This document shows, piece by piece, positions 1-5,606 of a stretch of 14,191 bases of DNA (the stretch's first letter is position 1; the number at the start of each line of letters is the position of its first letter). This DNA is from Bacteroidales bacterium UBA1216. Lineage in GTDB: Bacteria; Bacteroidota; Bacteroidia; Bacteroidales; Paludibacteraceae. The notes beneath the pieces are model-generated. The model worked only from the letters and a program-made list of their open reading frames with translations. It was not told the DNA's origin and made no database searches. The DNA lies in NCBI GenBank assembly GCA_002309255.1, contig DBXI01000044.1, positions 1 through 14,191 of the forward strand, given 5' to 3'. The translations under genes and the position numbers were made by a program.

Positions 1-88
1 CTAACGTAGTGCACTCTTTGGGGAGAGCGAAGGCATCGGTCGCTTTTATGACGCATGCGTCATCTGTGCGACCCGATTGCCGAACGCG
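1..88 (+). repeat. Structured dispersed repeat, copy 1
   Basis: This stretch matches 548-637 almost base for base (same order, nearly the same length, roughly 80 % identity by eye). It folds into a long hairpin: GCG 27-29 with CGC 85-87, GGCA 32-35 with TGCC 78-81, TCG 36-38 with CGA 74-76, GTCGC 39-43 with GCGAC 68-72, and an inner arm ATGACGC 48-54 with GCGTCAT 57-63. Several pairs differ in copy 2 but stay paired, so the fold itself seems conserved. It may act as RNA or as a single-stranded DNA hairpin of a small mobile element. The upstream hairpin seen before copy 2 would lie outside the window. Confidence 0.7.
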
Positions 89-90
89 AG

Positions 91-147
91 CTCCACTCGC
101 TGGGTGTAGAAGATCAGGACATTCGCTTTGACAACTTCGGAGGATAA
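91..147 (+). pseudogene. Possible 3' end of nqrF (Na+-translocating NADH:quinone reductase subunit F)
   Basis: The codons from 91 to the TAA at 145-147 read LHSLGVEDQDIRFDNFGG. This resembles the usual C-terminus of NqrF, the FAD- and 2Fe-2S-containing subunit of the sodium-pumping NADH:quinone reductase, which typically ends in a LGV-x(3-4)-I-x-[FY]-D-[DN]-FG pattern. The same frame is closed by TGA at 49-51 and TAG at 7-9, both inside the structured repeat. If this is nqrF, its last 18 codons have therefore been cut off from the rest by the repeat. The body of the gene lies outside the window. The family call rests on a short peptide recalled from memory, so it is tentative. A chance ORF, or a frame joined differently upstream, remains possible. 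Confidence 0.4.
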
Positions 148-166
148 GGACGCATACTCCATCTTT

Positions 167-315
167 GGAATTTTGCAAGAGGGCGTAAGCCTATAATAAC
201 AGCCGCTCGGTCAATCAGGTGCTTGCACATAAAGTGATTGAGCGGTTGTTATTATGTCATGCCGCAGGCAGTATTGTAAAATTCCGCTCCCGGGAGTACG
301 CGCAAAAGAGAGCGG
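167..315. other. Large nested inverted repeat, possible structured RNA
   Basis: An outer 12-base stem (167-178 with 274-285, one G-T pair) encloses a long hairpin. In that hairpin 193-201 pairs with 247-255, 203-208 with 240-245, and 213-217 with 235-239, leaving a bulge at 209-212. The loop holds a further small stem, GTGC 219-222 with GCAC 225-228. Next to it CCGCTC 284-289 can pair with GAGCGG 310-315. It lies just after the possible nqrF end and carries no believable ORF. It could be a structured transcript end, a small RNA, or a remnant of a hairpin-type mobile element. No promoter of its own was found. Confidence 0.5.
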
Positions 316-333
316 AACGAACTTCGGGGGAAG

Positions 334-376
334 ATTGATATCAATAATCGTGCGTAAGCTAAGAATTGATTTCAAT
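334..376. repeat. Pair of 12-base palindromes, ATTGATWTCAAT
   Basis: ATTGATATCAAT at 334-345 is a perfect palindrome, and ATTGATTTCAAT at 365-376 is nearly one. They start 31 bases apart, about three helical turns. Such spacing suits binding of a dimeric regulator, but no adjacent promoter was recognised, so a role is only a guess. Confidence 0.4.
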
Positions 377-446
377 CAGGCGGCGTCCGAATTTTGGCGG
401 ATAACGGATACGCGAGGAATTTCGGGATGACCGATGTTATTTTGAG

Positions 447-480
447 GAACGCGCGCACACACATGCGCGTGTTCTTTTAT
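447..480 (+). terminator. Rho-independent terminator, rightward
   Basis: GAACGCGCGCA (447-457) pairs with TGCGCGTGTTC (464-474) through eleven pairs including one G-T, with a CACACA loop. The T-rich run CTTTTATTTC follows. It would end rightward transcription coming from the nqrF side or from the structured region at 167-315. Confidence 0.75.
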
Positions 481-535
481 TTCTCTTTCGTTGGTCACCC
501 GCCCTCCAACCCCGGCTTCGCCCTCTCAATGGGGT

Positions 536-637
536 CCCCAAAACAAGCTAACGCAGTGCTTATTTTGGGGAGAGCGGAGGCACGCGTCGCCTTTATGCCG
601 CAGAGCGGCATCCGATGCGACTGCGTTGCCGAACGCG
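536..637 (+). repeat. Structured dispersed repeat, copy 2, with leading hairpin
   Basis: A first hairpin joins CCCCAAAA 536-543 to TTTTGGGG 563-570, continued by AAGC 545-548 with GCTT 558-561. The part matching copy 1 begins at 548. Its main hairpin pairs GCG 574-576 with CGC 634-636, GGCA 579-582 with TGCC 627-630, CGC 583-585 with GCG 623-625, GTCGC 586-590 with GCGAC 617-621, and ATGCCGC 595-601 with GCGGCAT 605-611. Single-base bulges lie at 622 and 626, as at 73 and 77 in copy 1. It sits between two terminators in a stretch without genes. Confidence 0.7.
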
Positions 638-663
638 ACACCCACCATCCTACTCAATGACCA

Positions 664-693
664 AAAAAGAAGTGCCCGAAAGCACTTCTTTTT
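664..693. terminator. Bidirectional rho-independent terminator
   Basis: AAGAAGTGC (667-675) pairs with GCACTTCTT (682-690) around CCGAAA. The stem continues as A-T pairs outward, so a T run follows it on both strands. On the minus strand it lies 27 bases beyond the stop codon of the gene at 720-920 and would end the leftward small-gene transcript. A second small hairpin, CCGCC 701-705 with GGCGG 712-716, lies between that gene and the terminator. Confidence 0.85.
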
Positions 694-719
694 AATGTGT
701 CCGCCATGATAGGCGGATT

Positions 720-920
720 TTAGAGTCGTTTAGTGGCATCATACGATTCAATCGTCTTTGACTGGATGATTACCGTCGTATCACCGCGTTTCACGCTGCT
801 GCTGGTCGTTGTGATTGTTCGCGTCACATTGCAGCTTTGCAGCCCCAGCGCAATCGCCAGGCAGGTTAGTACAGCCGTCACGGCCGTAGCCACAATCTTG
901 TAAATCTGTTGCTTTGTCAT
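720..920 (-). CDS. Small protein with N-terminal membrane or lipoprotein signal (smalltalk-like)
   Basis: This 66-residue protein begins MTKQQIYKIVATAVTAVL, a short basic start followed by a hydrophobic stretch (about residues 8-27). A Cys follows at position 30 in the context GLQSC, which looks like a lipobox. The rest is polar and rich in Thr and Ser. It resembles the very small Bacteroidota proteins called 'smalltalk', which often sit beside accessory or prophage-like modules. It is probably a small membrane protein or lipoprotein; no function is known to me. An A/G-rich stretch (AAAGGGAAAAA) lies just before the start. It is the last gene of the leftward set, followed by a clear terminator. 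The short length limits certainty, but the sequence pattern is specific. Confidence 0.7.
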   Translation of the reverse strand: MTKQQIYKIVATAVTAVLTCLAIALGLQSCNVTRTITTTSSSVKRGDTTVIIQSKTIESYDATKRL

Positions 921-991
921 AGTTTTTCCCTTTCTTCGTTAATTAGTCCGACATCGCATATCGCTTGTCATTTCCGACGAAGCGAAGCGGT

Positions 992-1013
992 CTGGAGTAT
1001 CCGGATTCTCCAG
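992..1013. repeat. 22-base imperfect palindrome between two leftward genes
   Basis: CTGGAG at 992-997 pairs with CTCCAG at 1008-1013, and the centre holds a further palindrome, ATCCGGAT (999-1006). Only the two T bases between these blocks do not pair. It lies in the 121-base gap between the leftward genes at 1042-1425 and 720-920, and no T run follows on either strand. It may be an mRNA-processing hairpin or a small repeat. Confidence 0.45.
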
Positions 1014-1041
1014 TCCCGCCCGCTCTTGCCGAACGCTCAGG

Positions 1042-1425
1042 TTACCCGTTGTGTTCCTGGTCATACTTGTTCAGTTCGACCATCCACAGGTAGCTCTTCA
1101 TCGTCTTCTTGCCGCCGGGGAGGTCTTTCTGCGCGTTGAAGTTCGCCTGATCGGTAGCAATCGAAGCGAGGTTCTTCATGCGTGCGTTGACAGCCTGTGC
1201 GACAGCCCCGAAGCGCACGCGGCGCTGCTGCTCGTCAGCCAGGACAGGCGTTGAACGCTTCACTTTCTTGCGCAGGAACAGACGGTTGCAGTCTCTGCTC
1301 TCCGTCGGCGCGGTTCGGTGGGTAGCCAGTAGCATCTTCGTGCAGCTGTGCTGACCGCTCTTACTTGGTTTACTCAATGCACCGCTTACATGATCAATAC
1401 CGGTGCTCCATTCTACTTTTGCCAT
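1042..1425 (-). CDS. Conserved hypothetical protein, 127 residues
   Basis: This 127-residue protein begins MAKVEWSTGIDHVSGALSK and ends with a GKKTMKSYLWMVELNKYDQEHNG tail. It is basic, rich in Lys, Arg, Thr and Ala, and has no signal peptide or membrane segment. The start 'SGAL.KP...QHSC.KMLL.THR.AP' and the 'KSYLW' end look familiar from uncharacterised Bacteroidota proteins, usually near small-protein genes like its neighbours here. I know of no function. Like the product of the gene at 1634-1954 it ends with an aromatic motif (KSYLW here, RGYIF there), so the two may be distant relatives. The start codon is fixed by a hairpin only two bases upstream (1428-1451), which leaves no room for a normal ribosome binding site. 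Confidence 0.75.
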   Translation of the reverse strand: MAKVEWSTGIDHVSGALSKPSKSGQHSCTKMLLATHRTAPTESRDCNRLFLRKKVKRSTPVLADEQQRRVRFGAVAQAVNARMKNLASIATDQANFNAQKDLPGGKKTMKSYLWMVELNKYDQEHNG

Positions 1426-1427
1426 AT

Positions 1428-1451
1428 TGCATCGGCGTTTTTGCCGATGCA
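1428..1451 (-). promoter_or_regulatory. Hairpin directly before the start codon of the 127-residue gene
   Basis: On the minus strand a nine-pair stem (1428-1436 with 1443-1451, loop of six bases rich in A) ends two bases before the ATG at 1425. In mRNA it would cover the usual ribosome binding position. It could repress translation, or shape an entry site that works without a Shine-Dalgarno sequence. Confidence 0.5.
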
Positions 1452-1465
1452 GACCGTCCTGCGGA

Positions 1466-1526
1466 CTGAAAGACCGCTACGCTGAAAGACTGTTTCACTG
1501 AAAGACCGCACTTCGAGCTGAAAGAC
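1466..1526 (-). repeat. Four direct repeats of GTCTTTCAG (minus strand)
   Basis: The nonamer CTGAAAGAC (plus strand) occurs at 1466-1474, 1482-1490, 1498-1506 and 1518-1526, starting 16, 16 and 20 bases apart. It lies in the 208-base gap upstream of the 127-residue gene. No typical promoter was found beside it. It could be a protein-binding cluster or a repeated element in the transcript. Confidence 0.6.
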
Positions 1527-1585
1527 TTTATCTGCATCGAACCTCCACGCCGCGGGAGGGGTTAAGGTTTAGGTTAATCAATTGG

Positions 1586-1615
1586 GGTTATACATGTCAG
1601 CCATTTATGGCTGAC
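1586..1615. repeat. CAGCCA/TGGCTG hairpin repeat, copy a
   Basis: GTCAGCCAT 1596-1604 pairs with ATGGCTGAC 1607-1615. About 30 bases, including the leading GGTTATACATGTCAGCCA, match copy b at 1973-2003 in the same orientation. It lies 18 bases past the stop codon of the gene at 1634-1954. No T run follows, so it is not a standard terminator. Confidence 0.6.
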
Positions 1616-1633
1616 TCGCTCAACAGGGATACT

Positions 1634-1954
1634 CTACTGGCCGAGCTTGGCGTACTCTTGCGCGAAGATGTATCCGCGGAGGGTGGCGTACCGCTTGGGT
1701 CGTTGAGCCGCGAAGGCCGTACGGTAGGCTGTTAGTTGCTCGGGTGTGAGCGCCTTGATAGCCGCGATAACGGAGGTGAACTTCTGATGGGTGGCGATCT
1801 CGTCAGCCGAATAGGGCTTCTTGGAGAGGTCACGTGGGTTGCAGATCCGTCCGGTGCAAAGGGTCTCGCCACGTTTCTGGAAATAGGTGTCCGAGTGGGA
1901 GCAGATCTTTCCATGGTAGTGGTCGACCATGTCGATGGGTTTGTAACGTGCCAT
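1634..1954 (-). CDS. Conserved hypothetical protein, 106 residues
   Basis: This 106-residue protein begins MARYKPIDMVDHYHGKICSHSDTYF and ends LRGYIFAQEYAKLGQ. Cys and His residues near the start (C18, H20, C33, C38) could bind metal, but the spacing fits no zinc finger I know. The middle has an 'YSADEI...KFTSVIAAIKAL' helical segment. It resembles uncharacterised Bacteroidota proteins found with small-gene sets of this kind. It is the first gene after the leftward promoter at 2110-2140. It is bracketed by two copies of the same hairpin repeat (1586-1615 and 1973-2003), so it looks like a movable cassette. No function is proposed. Confidence 0.75.
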   Translation of the reverse strand: MARYKPIDMVDHYHGKICSHSDTYFQKRGETLCTGRICNPRDLSKKPYSADEIATHQKFTSVIAAIKALTPEQLTAYRTAFAAQRPKRYATLRGYIFAQEYAKLGQ

Positions 1955-1972
1955 AGTTGGTTAGGGTTAATG

Positions 1973-2003
1973 GGTTAATACATGTCAGCCAATCATGGCT
2001 GAC
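1973..2003. repeat. CAGCCA/TGGCTG hairpin repeat, copy b
   Basis: GTCAGCCA 1984-1991 pairs with TGGCTGAC 1996-2003 around ATCA. Together with copy a it flanks the 106-residue gene. It would lie in the 5' untranslated part of the leftward transcript. Confidence 0.6.
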
Positions 2004-2109
2004 GGCGGTAAGGTAGCGAGAGACATGAGACGCTCGAGATACGCATGAGGGTCGCTACAGATTTCGAGAATGACTCGTGCATGCTTCGGGTTGTTTTCGA
2101 AATCCGGTG

Positions 2110-2140
2110 CAAAGATACGAAAAATTTTTGACATATGCAA
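2110..2140 (-). promoter_or_regulatory. Bacteroidota-type promoter, leftward
   Basis: On the minus strand TTG (2138-2140) is followed after 20 bases by TATCTTTG (2117-2110). This matches the -33/-7 layout of the main Bacteroidota sigma factor. Transcription would start near 2103 and run through the three small genes down to the terminator at 664-693, with an untranslated leader of about 150 bases. Confidence 0.75.
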
Positions 2141-2143
2141 GAG

Positions 2144-2176
2144 TTTGTCCCCCAACTCGCGCCATTTGTCCCCCAA
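2144..2176. repeat. Direct repeat TTTGTCCCCCAA, 21 bases apart
   Basis: TTTGTCCCCCAA occurs at 2144-2155 and 2165-2176. The spacing is two helical turns, and the pair sits directly upstream of the -33 element of the leftward promoter. This placement suits an activator or repressor site. Confidence 0.5.
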
Positions 2177-2620
2177 GTTGTGCTGTTAGTGCTGTTGCGA
2201 TAAAATTAGACAAAAACACAAAAAACATTGTCTGATCAAATCAAAAAATCAAAATATGCTTATAATGCACTATATATCAGCAAGATATAAGAGTATGCAA
2301 TAAAGTTAACGCACCACTAGTATTGTGCTAACTGTCCCGAGAATAGATTATACTTACTCTACTATAGTTATAAAAAGGTTAAAAGTTAACAATTATCGAA
2401 TTTGTAAATTCACTTACGCGCGTGCGCGCGATATGTACATATGAAAAGACTTTTAACCTTTTCGGGACAGATGCAGTCTATATTGTCGGGACAGAGATGC
2501 ACATGCAAAATCAAAATTCGATCCGATGTAACTTTTAACCTTTTTGGGGTGACGGCGCTGGTAGAGAAGTGCCGGTTCCCTTTACAAAATACCGAAAATT
2601 GGCAGAATCGATACGAAATA
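2177..2620. other. AT-rich intergenic region with clustered direct and inverted repeats
   Basis: No gene is supported here. ACTTTTAACCTTTT occurs at 2449-2462 and 2531-2544, and its complement at 2373-2386, so the first pair can form a 14-base stem. Inside that stem are two alternating purine-pyrimidine runs (2416-2430, mostly CG; 2431-2443, which contains the palindrome ATATGTACATAT). TCGGGACAG occurs at 2462-2470 and 2486-2494, and its complement at 2332-2340. The layout is like a replication origin or a complex control region, and primase-type genes are on the same island. There is no direct proof of either role. Confidence 0.45.
2505..2544 (+). repeat. Long-distance inverted repeat, left copy
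   Basis: The reverse complement of this stretch matches 11306-11345 at 38 of 40 bases, and the match continues weakly outward through a CCCCA block. The two copies face each other across about 8.8 kb that hold the restriction and replication-like genes. The copy contains one of the ACTTTTAACCTTTT motifs that recur nearby. Confidence 0.75.
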
Positions 2621-2621
2621 T

Positions 2622-2652
2622 TTGCAAATGTCGGAATTTTTTTGTATCTTTG
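2622..2652 (+). promoter_or_regulatory. Bacteroidota-type promoter for the restriction-modification gene
   Basis: TTG at 2622-2624 is followed after 20 bases by TATCTTTG at 2645-2652. The start codon at 2720 would lie about 60 bases past the expected transcription start. The segment 2626-2660 is also present at 11440-11474 (31/35 matches). Confidence 0.8.
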
Positions 2653-2719
2653 TAGGCGAATTGGCGAAGTCATATAGGACTATATCATAAAACACAGAAA
2701 CAACAGAAGATCAAATATC

Positions 2720-5461
2720 ATGACCCCAGTACAACAACAGAAAGCCGCGCAGGCGTTTGCCGAGTTCTGGCAAGGCAAGGGCTATGAGAAAGGCGAGAGT
2801 CAGACCTATTGGCTGACGTTACTCAATCAGGTGTTCGGCATCGAGCACCCGGAGCAGTTCATCGTGTTTGAGCAGCAAGTGCAGCTGGATCACACGTCGT
2901 TTGTGGACGCGCGTATCCCAGCCACGAAGGTGATGATAGAGCAAAAGAGCCTTGGCAAGAACCTCGGCGAGGGCATCAAGCAGAGTGACGGGAGTGTGCT
3001 CAATCCCTTCCAGCAGGCGAAGCGTTATGCCGACACCTTGCCTAACAGCCAGCGTCCCAGATGGATAGTAACGTGCAATTTTGCCGAGTGGTGGGTGTAT
3101 GACTTGGAGCACCCGAACGACGAGCCGCAGAAGATAGCTCTGGCGAATCTGGAAAAGGAATACGACCGCTTGCGCTTCCTCGTCGAGCAGGGCAACGAGC
3201 ATATCAAGCAGGAGGAGAAAGTGTCCAAAGAAGCCGGCAAGTTAGTCGGACAGATTTACGATGCGCTATTGAAGCAATACCTCGAGCCGGAGTCCCCAGA
3301 AACGCTTCGCAGCCTGAATATATTGTGCGTGCGGCTGGTGTTCTGCCTGTATGCAGAGGATGCGCACCTGTTCGGCAAGAAGACTGCATTTCACGACTAT
3401 CTGGCGCAATATCCTGCCAAGGATATACGTCGTGCGTTGTTAGACTTGTTTGGTGTGTTGGATACGCCGATAGAGTCACGCGACCCGTATATGGATGATA
3501 TGCTGAAGGCGTTTCCGTATGTTAACGGCGGACTGTTCAGCCAAGACATGCGTCTGATAGTGCCGCAGTTTACCGAGGAGCTGAAAGAACTACTGCTGAC
3601 GCAAGCATCGGATGATTTTGATTGGAATGAGATCAGCCCAACTATCTTTGGCGCTATATTTGAGAGCACGTTGAACCCCGAGACGCGTCGCAGCGGAGGC
3701 ATGCACTATACCTCGATTGCGAATATCCACAAGGTGATTGACCCGCTGTTCCTCGACGAGTTGAAAGATGAGTTTGATGCTATCAAGGGTATAGCACAGG
3801 AGAAGCAACAACGTCAGAAGTTGGATGCCTTCCAAGACAAGCTGGCCAGTCTGACGTTCTTTGACCCGGCATGCGGCAGCGGTAACTTCCTGACGGAGAG
3901 TTATGTGTCGTTACGGCGGTTGGAGAATGAGATTATAGCTCTTAGGAACAAAGGTCAGGCGGTTATAGGTGAGTTTGCCAATCCAATAAAGGTGGATATT
4001 CATCAGTTCTACGGTATAGAGATTAACGATTTCGCGGTATCTGTCGCCACGACCGCCCTATGGATAGCTGAGCAGCAGATGCTGCAAGAGACGGCGCGGC
4101 TGGTACAGTTCAATATCGAACCGCTGCCACTCAAGGCGTACCATAATATCAAGGAAGGTAACGCGCTACGTATGGATTGGAGCGAGGTGATTGCGCCGGA
4201 GAGGTTGGACTATATCATGGGTAATCCGCCGTTTAGTGGAAGAAGGTATCGCACGGAAGAACAAATAGAAGATGTCGCATCATTCTTTGATTATAAAGAT
4301 ATTGATTACGTGGCATGCTGGTTTAAGAAAGCGGCAATAATGATGCAAAAAGGGGAAATAAAATGTTGCTTTGTATCTACTAATTCTATTGCCCAGGGAG
4401 AACAAGTTACAGCACTTTGGAAAGAATTATATGAGAAATATCACATTGCGATTGATTTTGCTTACCGCACTTTCCGTTGGGATAGCGAGGCAGATATTAA
4501 GGCACACGTCCATTGTGTGATTATTGGTTTCTCTACCTCGCAAAACGCCAAGCCTAAGCGCATATACATCTCCGACCTACAATCTATTACGGCAAACAAC
4601 ATCAACGGCTACCTTATGGATGCTCCTGATGTATTCATTACAAACCATTCAACTCCCATTTGTAATGTGCCGCGGATGCAAAATGGTAATGTGCCTCTTG
4701 ATGGAGATGCTTTGAAAATAGAAGCAGAAGACTTGCATTTGTTTGAGAATGTGCCATATGTAAAGCGCTTAATAGGTGGGCGTGAGCTCTTGCATAACGA
4801 ACTTCGTTATGTGCTTTGGTTAGTAGGAGTGAGCCCTGCTGAAATAAAGAAATACCCGCAGGTATATAAACGTGTAGAACTATGTCGGACGAATAGATTA
4901 GCTATGAAAGATAAAGGGACGCAGAAATTAGCCGATACACCATCTACATTCCGCGATACAAACAATCCGGATAATTATATTGCTTTGCCAATGGTAAGTA
5001 GCGAAAGGCGTAGATATATACCGATGGCATATTTGCATGGTGATGTTATTCCTACTAATCAAGTACAAACAATCCCGGATGCGACCCTCTACCATTTCGG
5101 CATCCTTACCTCTAACGTACACATGTCTTGGATGCGTGTAGTATGCGGGCGCCTAAAATCCGACTACCGCTATAGCAAGGATATCGTCTATAACAACTTC
5201 CCTTGGCCGGAGGTGACGGATGAGCAAAAGGCAAGGATAGAGCAGACCGCGCAGGCGATATTGGATGCACGCGCCAAGTATCCCGATTGCAGCCTTGCCG
5301 ACCTATATGACGAGGTAACTATGCCGCCGGAATTACGCAAAGCACACCAAGATAATGACCGTGCCGTTATGGCGGCATACGGATTCAGCACAAAGATGTC
5401 CGAATCCGAGTGCGTGGCGGAATTGTTTAAGATGTATCAGATAATGACAACTCCGGCATAA
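2720..5461 (+). CDS. MmeI-like type IIL restriction-modification enzyme (nuclease + adenine methyltransferase)
   Basis: This 913-residue protein is close to the length of MmeI (about 919). The N-terminal part has a PD-(D/E)XK-type nuclease pattern: D63, then E74-Q-K76. A helical link follows. The methyltransferase domain shows GGMHYTS at 326-332 (a motif X-like site), DPACGSGNF at 382-390 (S-adenosylmethionine binding) and NPPF at 502-505 (catalytic, N6-adenine type). Target recognition should lie around residues 600-830, ending with RYSKDIVYNNFPWP (817-830), a hallmark of this family. Such enzymes recognise a site, methylate one strand and cut at a distance, all in one chain. From about base 4255 to 5110 the sequence turns AT-rich, unlike both flanks. 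The last residues (MTTPA) come from the REP repeat that follows, so the original C-terminus has been replaced. Confidence 0.9.
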   Translation: MTPVQQQKAAQAFAEFWQGKGYEKGESQTYWLTLLNQVFGIEHPEQFIVFEQQVQLDHTSFVDARIPATKVMIEQKSLGKNLGEGIKQSDGSVLNPFQQAKRYADTLPNSQRPRWIVTCNFAEWWVYDLEHPNDEPQKIALANLEKEYDRLRFLVEQGNEHIKQEEKVSKEAGKLVGQIYDALLKQYLEPESPETLRSLNILCVRLVFCLYAEDAHLFGKKTAFHDYLAQYPAKDIRRALLDLFGVLDTPIESRDPYMDDMLKAFPYVNGGLFSQDMRLIVPQFTEELKELLLTQASDDFDWNEISPTIFGAIFESTLNPETRRSGGMHYTSIANIHKVIDPLFLDELKDEFDAIKGIAQEKQQRQKLDAFQDKLASLTFFDPACGSGNFLTESYVSLRRLENEIIALRNKGQAVIGEFANPIKVDIHQFYGIEINDFAVSVATTALWIAEQQMLQETARLVQFNIEPLPLKAYHNIKEGNALRMDWSEVIAPERLDYIMGNPPFSGRRYRTEEQIEDVASFFDYKDIDYVACWFKKAAIMMQKGEIKCCFVSTNSIAQGEQVTALWKELYEKYHIAIDFAYRTFRWDSEADIKAHVHCVIIGFSTSQNAKPKRIYISDLQSITANNINGYLMDAPDVFITNHSTPICNVPRMQNGNVPLDGDALKIEAEDLHLFENVPYVKRLIGGRELLHNELRYVLWLVGVSPAEIKKYPQVYKRVELCRTNRLAMKDKGTQKLADTPSTFRDTNNPDNYIALPMVSSERRRYIPMAYLHGDVIPTNQVQTIPDATLYHFGILTSNVHMSWMRVVCGRLKSDYRYSKDIVYNNFPWPEVTDEQKARIEQTAQAILDARAKYPDCSLADLYDEVTMPPELRKAHQDNDRAVMAAYGFSTKMSESECVAELFKMYQIMTTPA

Positions 5462-5571
5462 TATGCCGGGGTAATGGACGCCAAGTAGATGTGAACGGCA
5501 TGATATGCCGGGGTAATGGACGCCTAGTAGATGTGAACGGCATGATATGCCGGGGTAATGGACGCCAAGGT
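5453..5571 (+). repeat. REP-like palindromic array, 42-base unit, about 2.6 copies
   Basis: Units start at 5461, 5503 and 5545. Three hairpins have the same form: CCGGCAT 5453-5459 with ATGCCGG 5463-5469, then CGGCAT/ATGCCG around a GAT loop twice more. Each is followed by GGGTAATGGACGCC. The two full units hold GTAG nine bases before the next hairpin. REP elements processed by REP-associated transposases typically have such a tetranucleotide beside the hairpin. The array sits directly before the transposase gene, and its first hairpin contains the stop codon of the restriction gene. Confidence 0.8.
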
Positions 5572-5606
5572 GAGGTTGTGATTTGGCGAAAGATAAGATA
5601 ATAGGA

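Noticed and set aside
548..641. Integron attC site
   Set aside because: The element has long hairpins, but the RYYYAAC and GTTRRRY ends of attC sites are not both present and no integrase is nearby.
394..709. Two overlapping rightward ORFs (88 and 72 residues)
   Set aside because: They run through a terminator and the structured repeat, and neither product looks like a protein.
1985..2176. Leftward ORF of 63 residues containing MSKIFRIFAPDF
   Set aside because: Its start region is the leftward promoter itself (TATCTTTG read as codons), so it would not be in the transcript. Such ORFs are a common artefact of Bacteroidota promoters.
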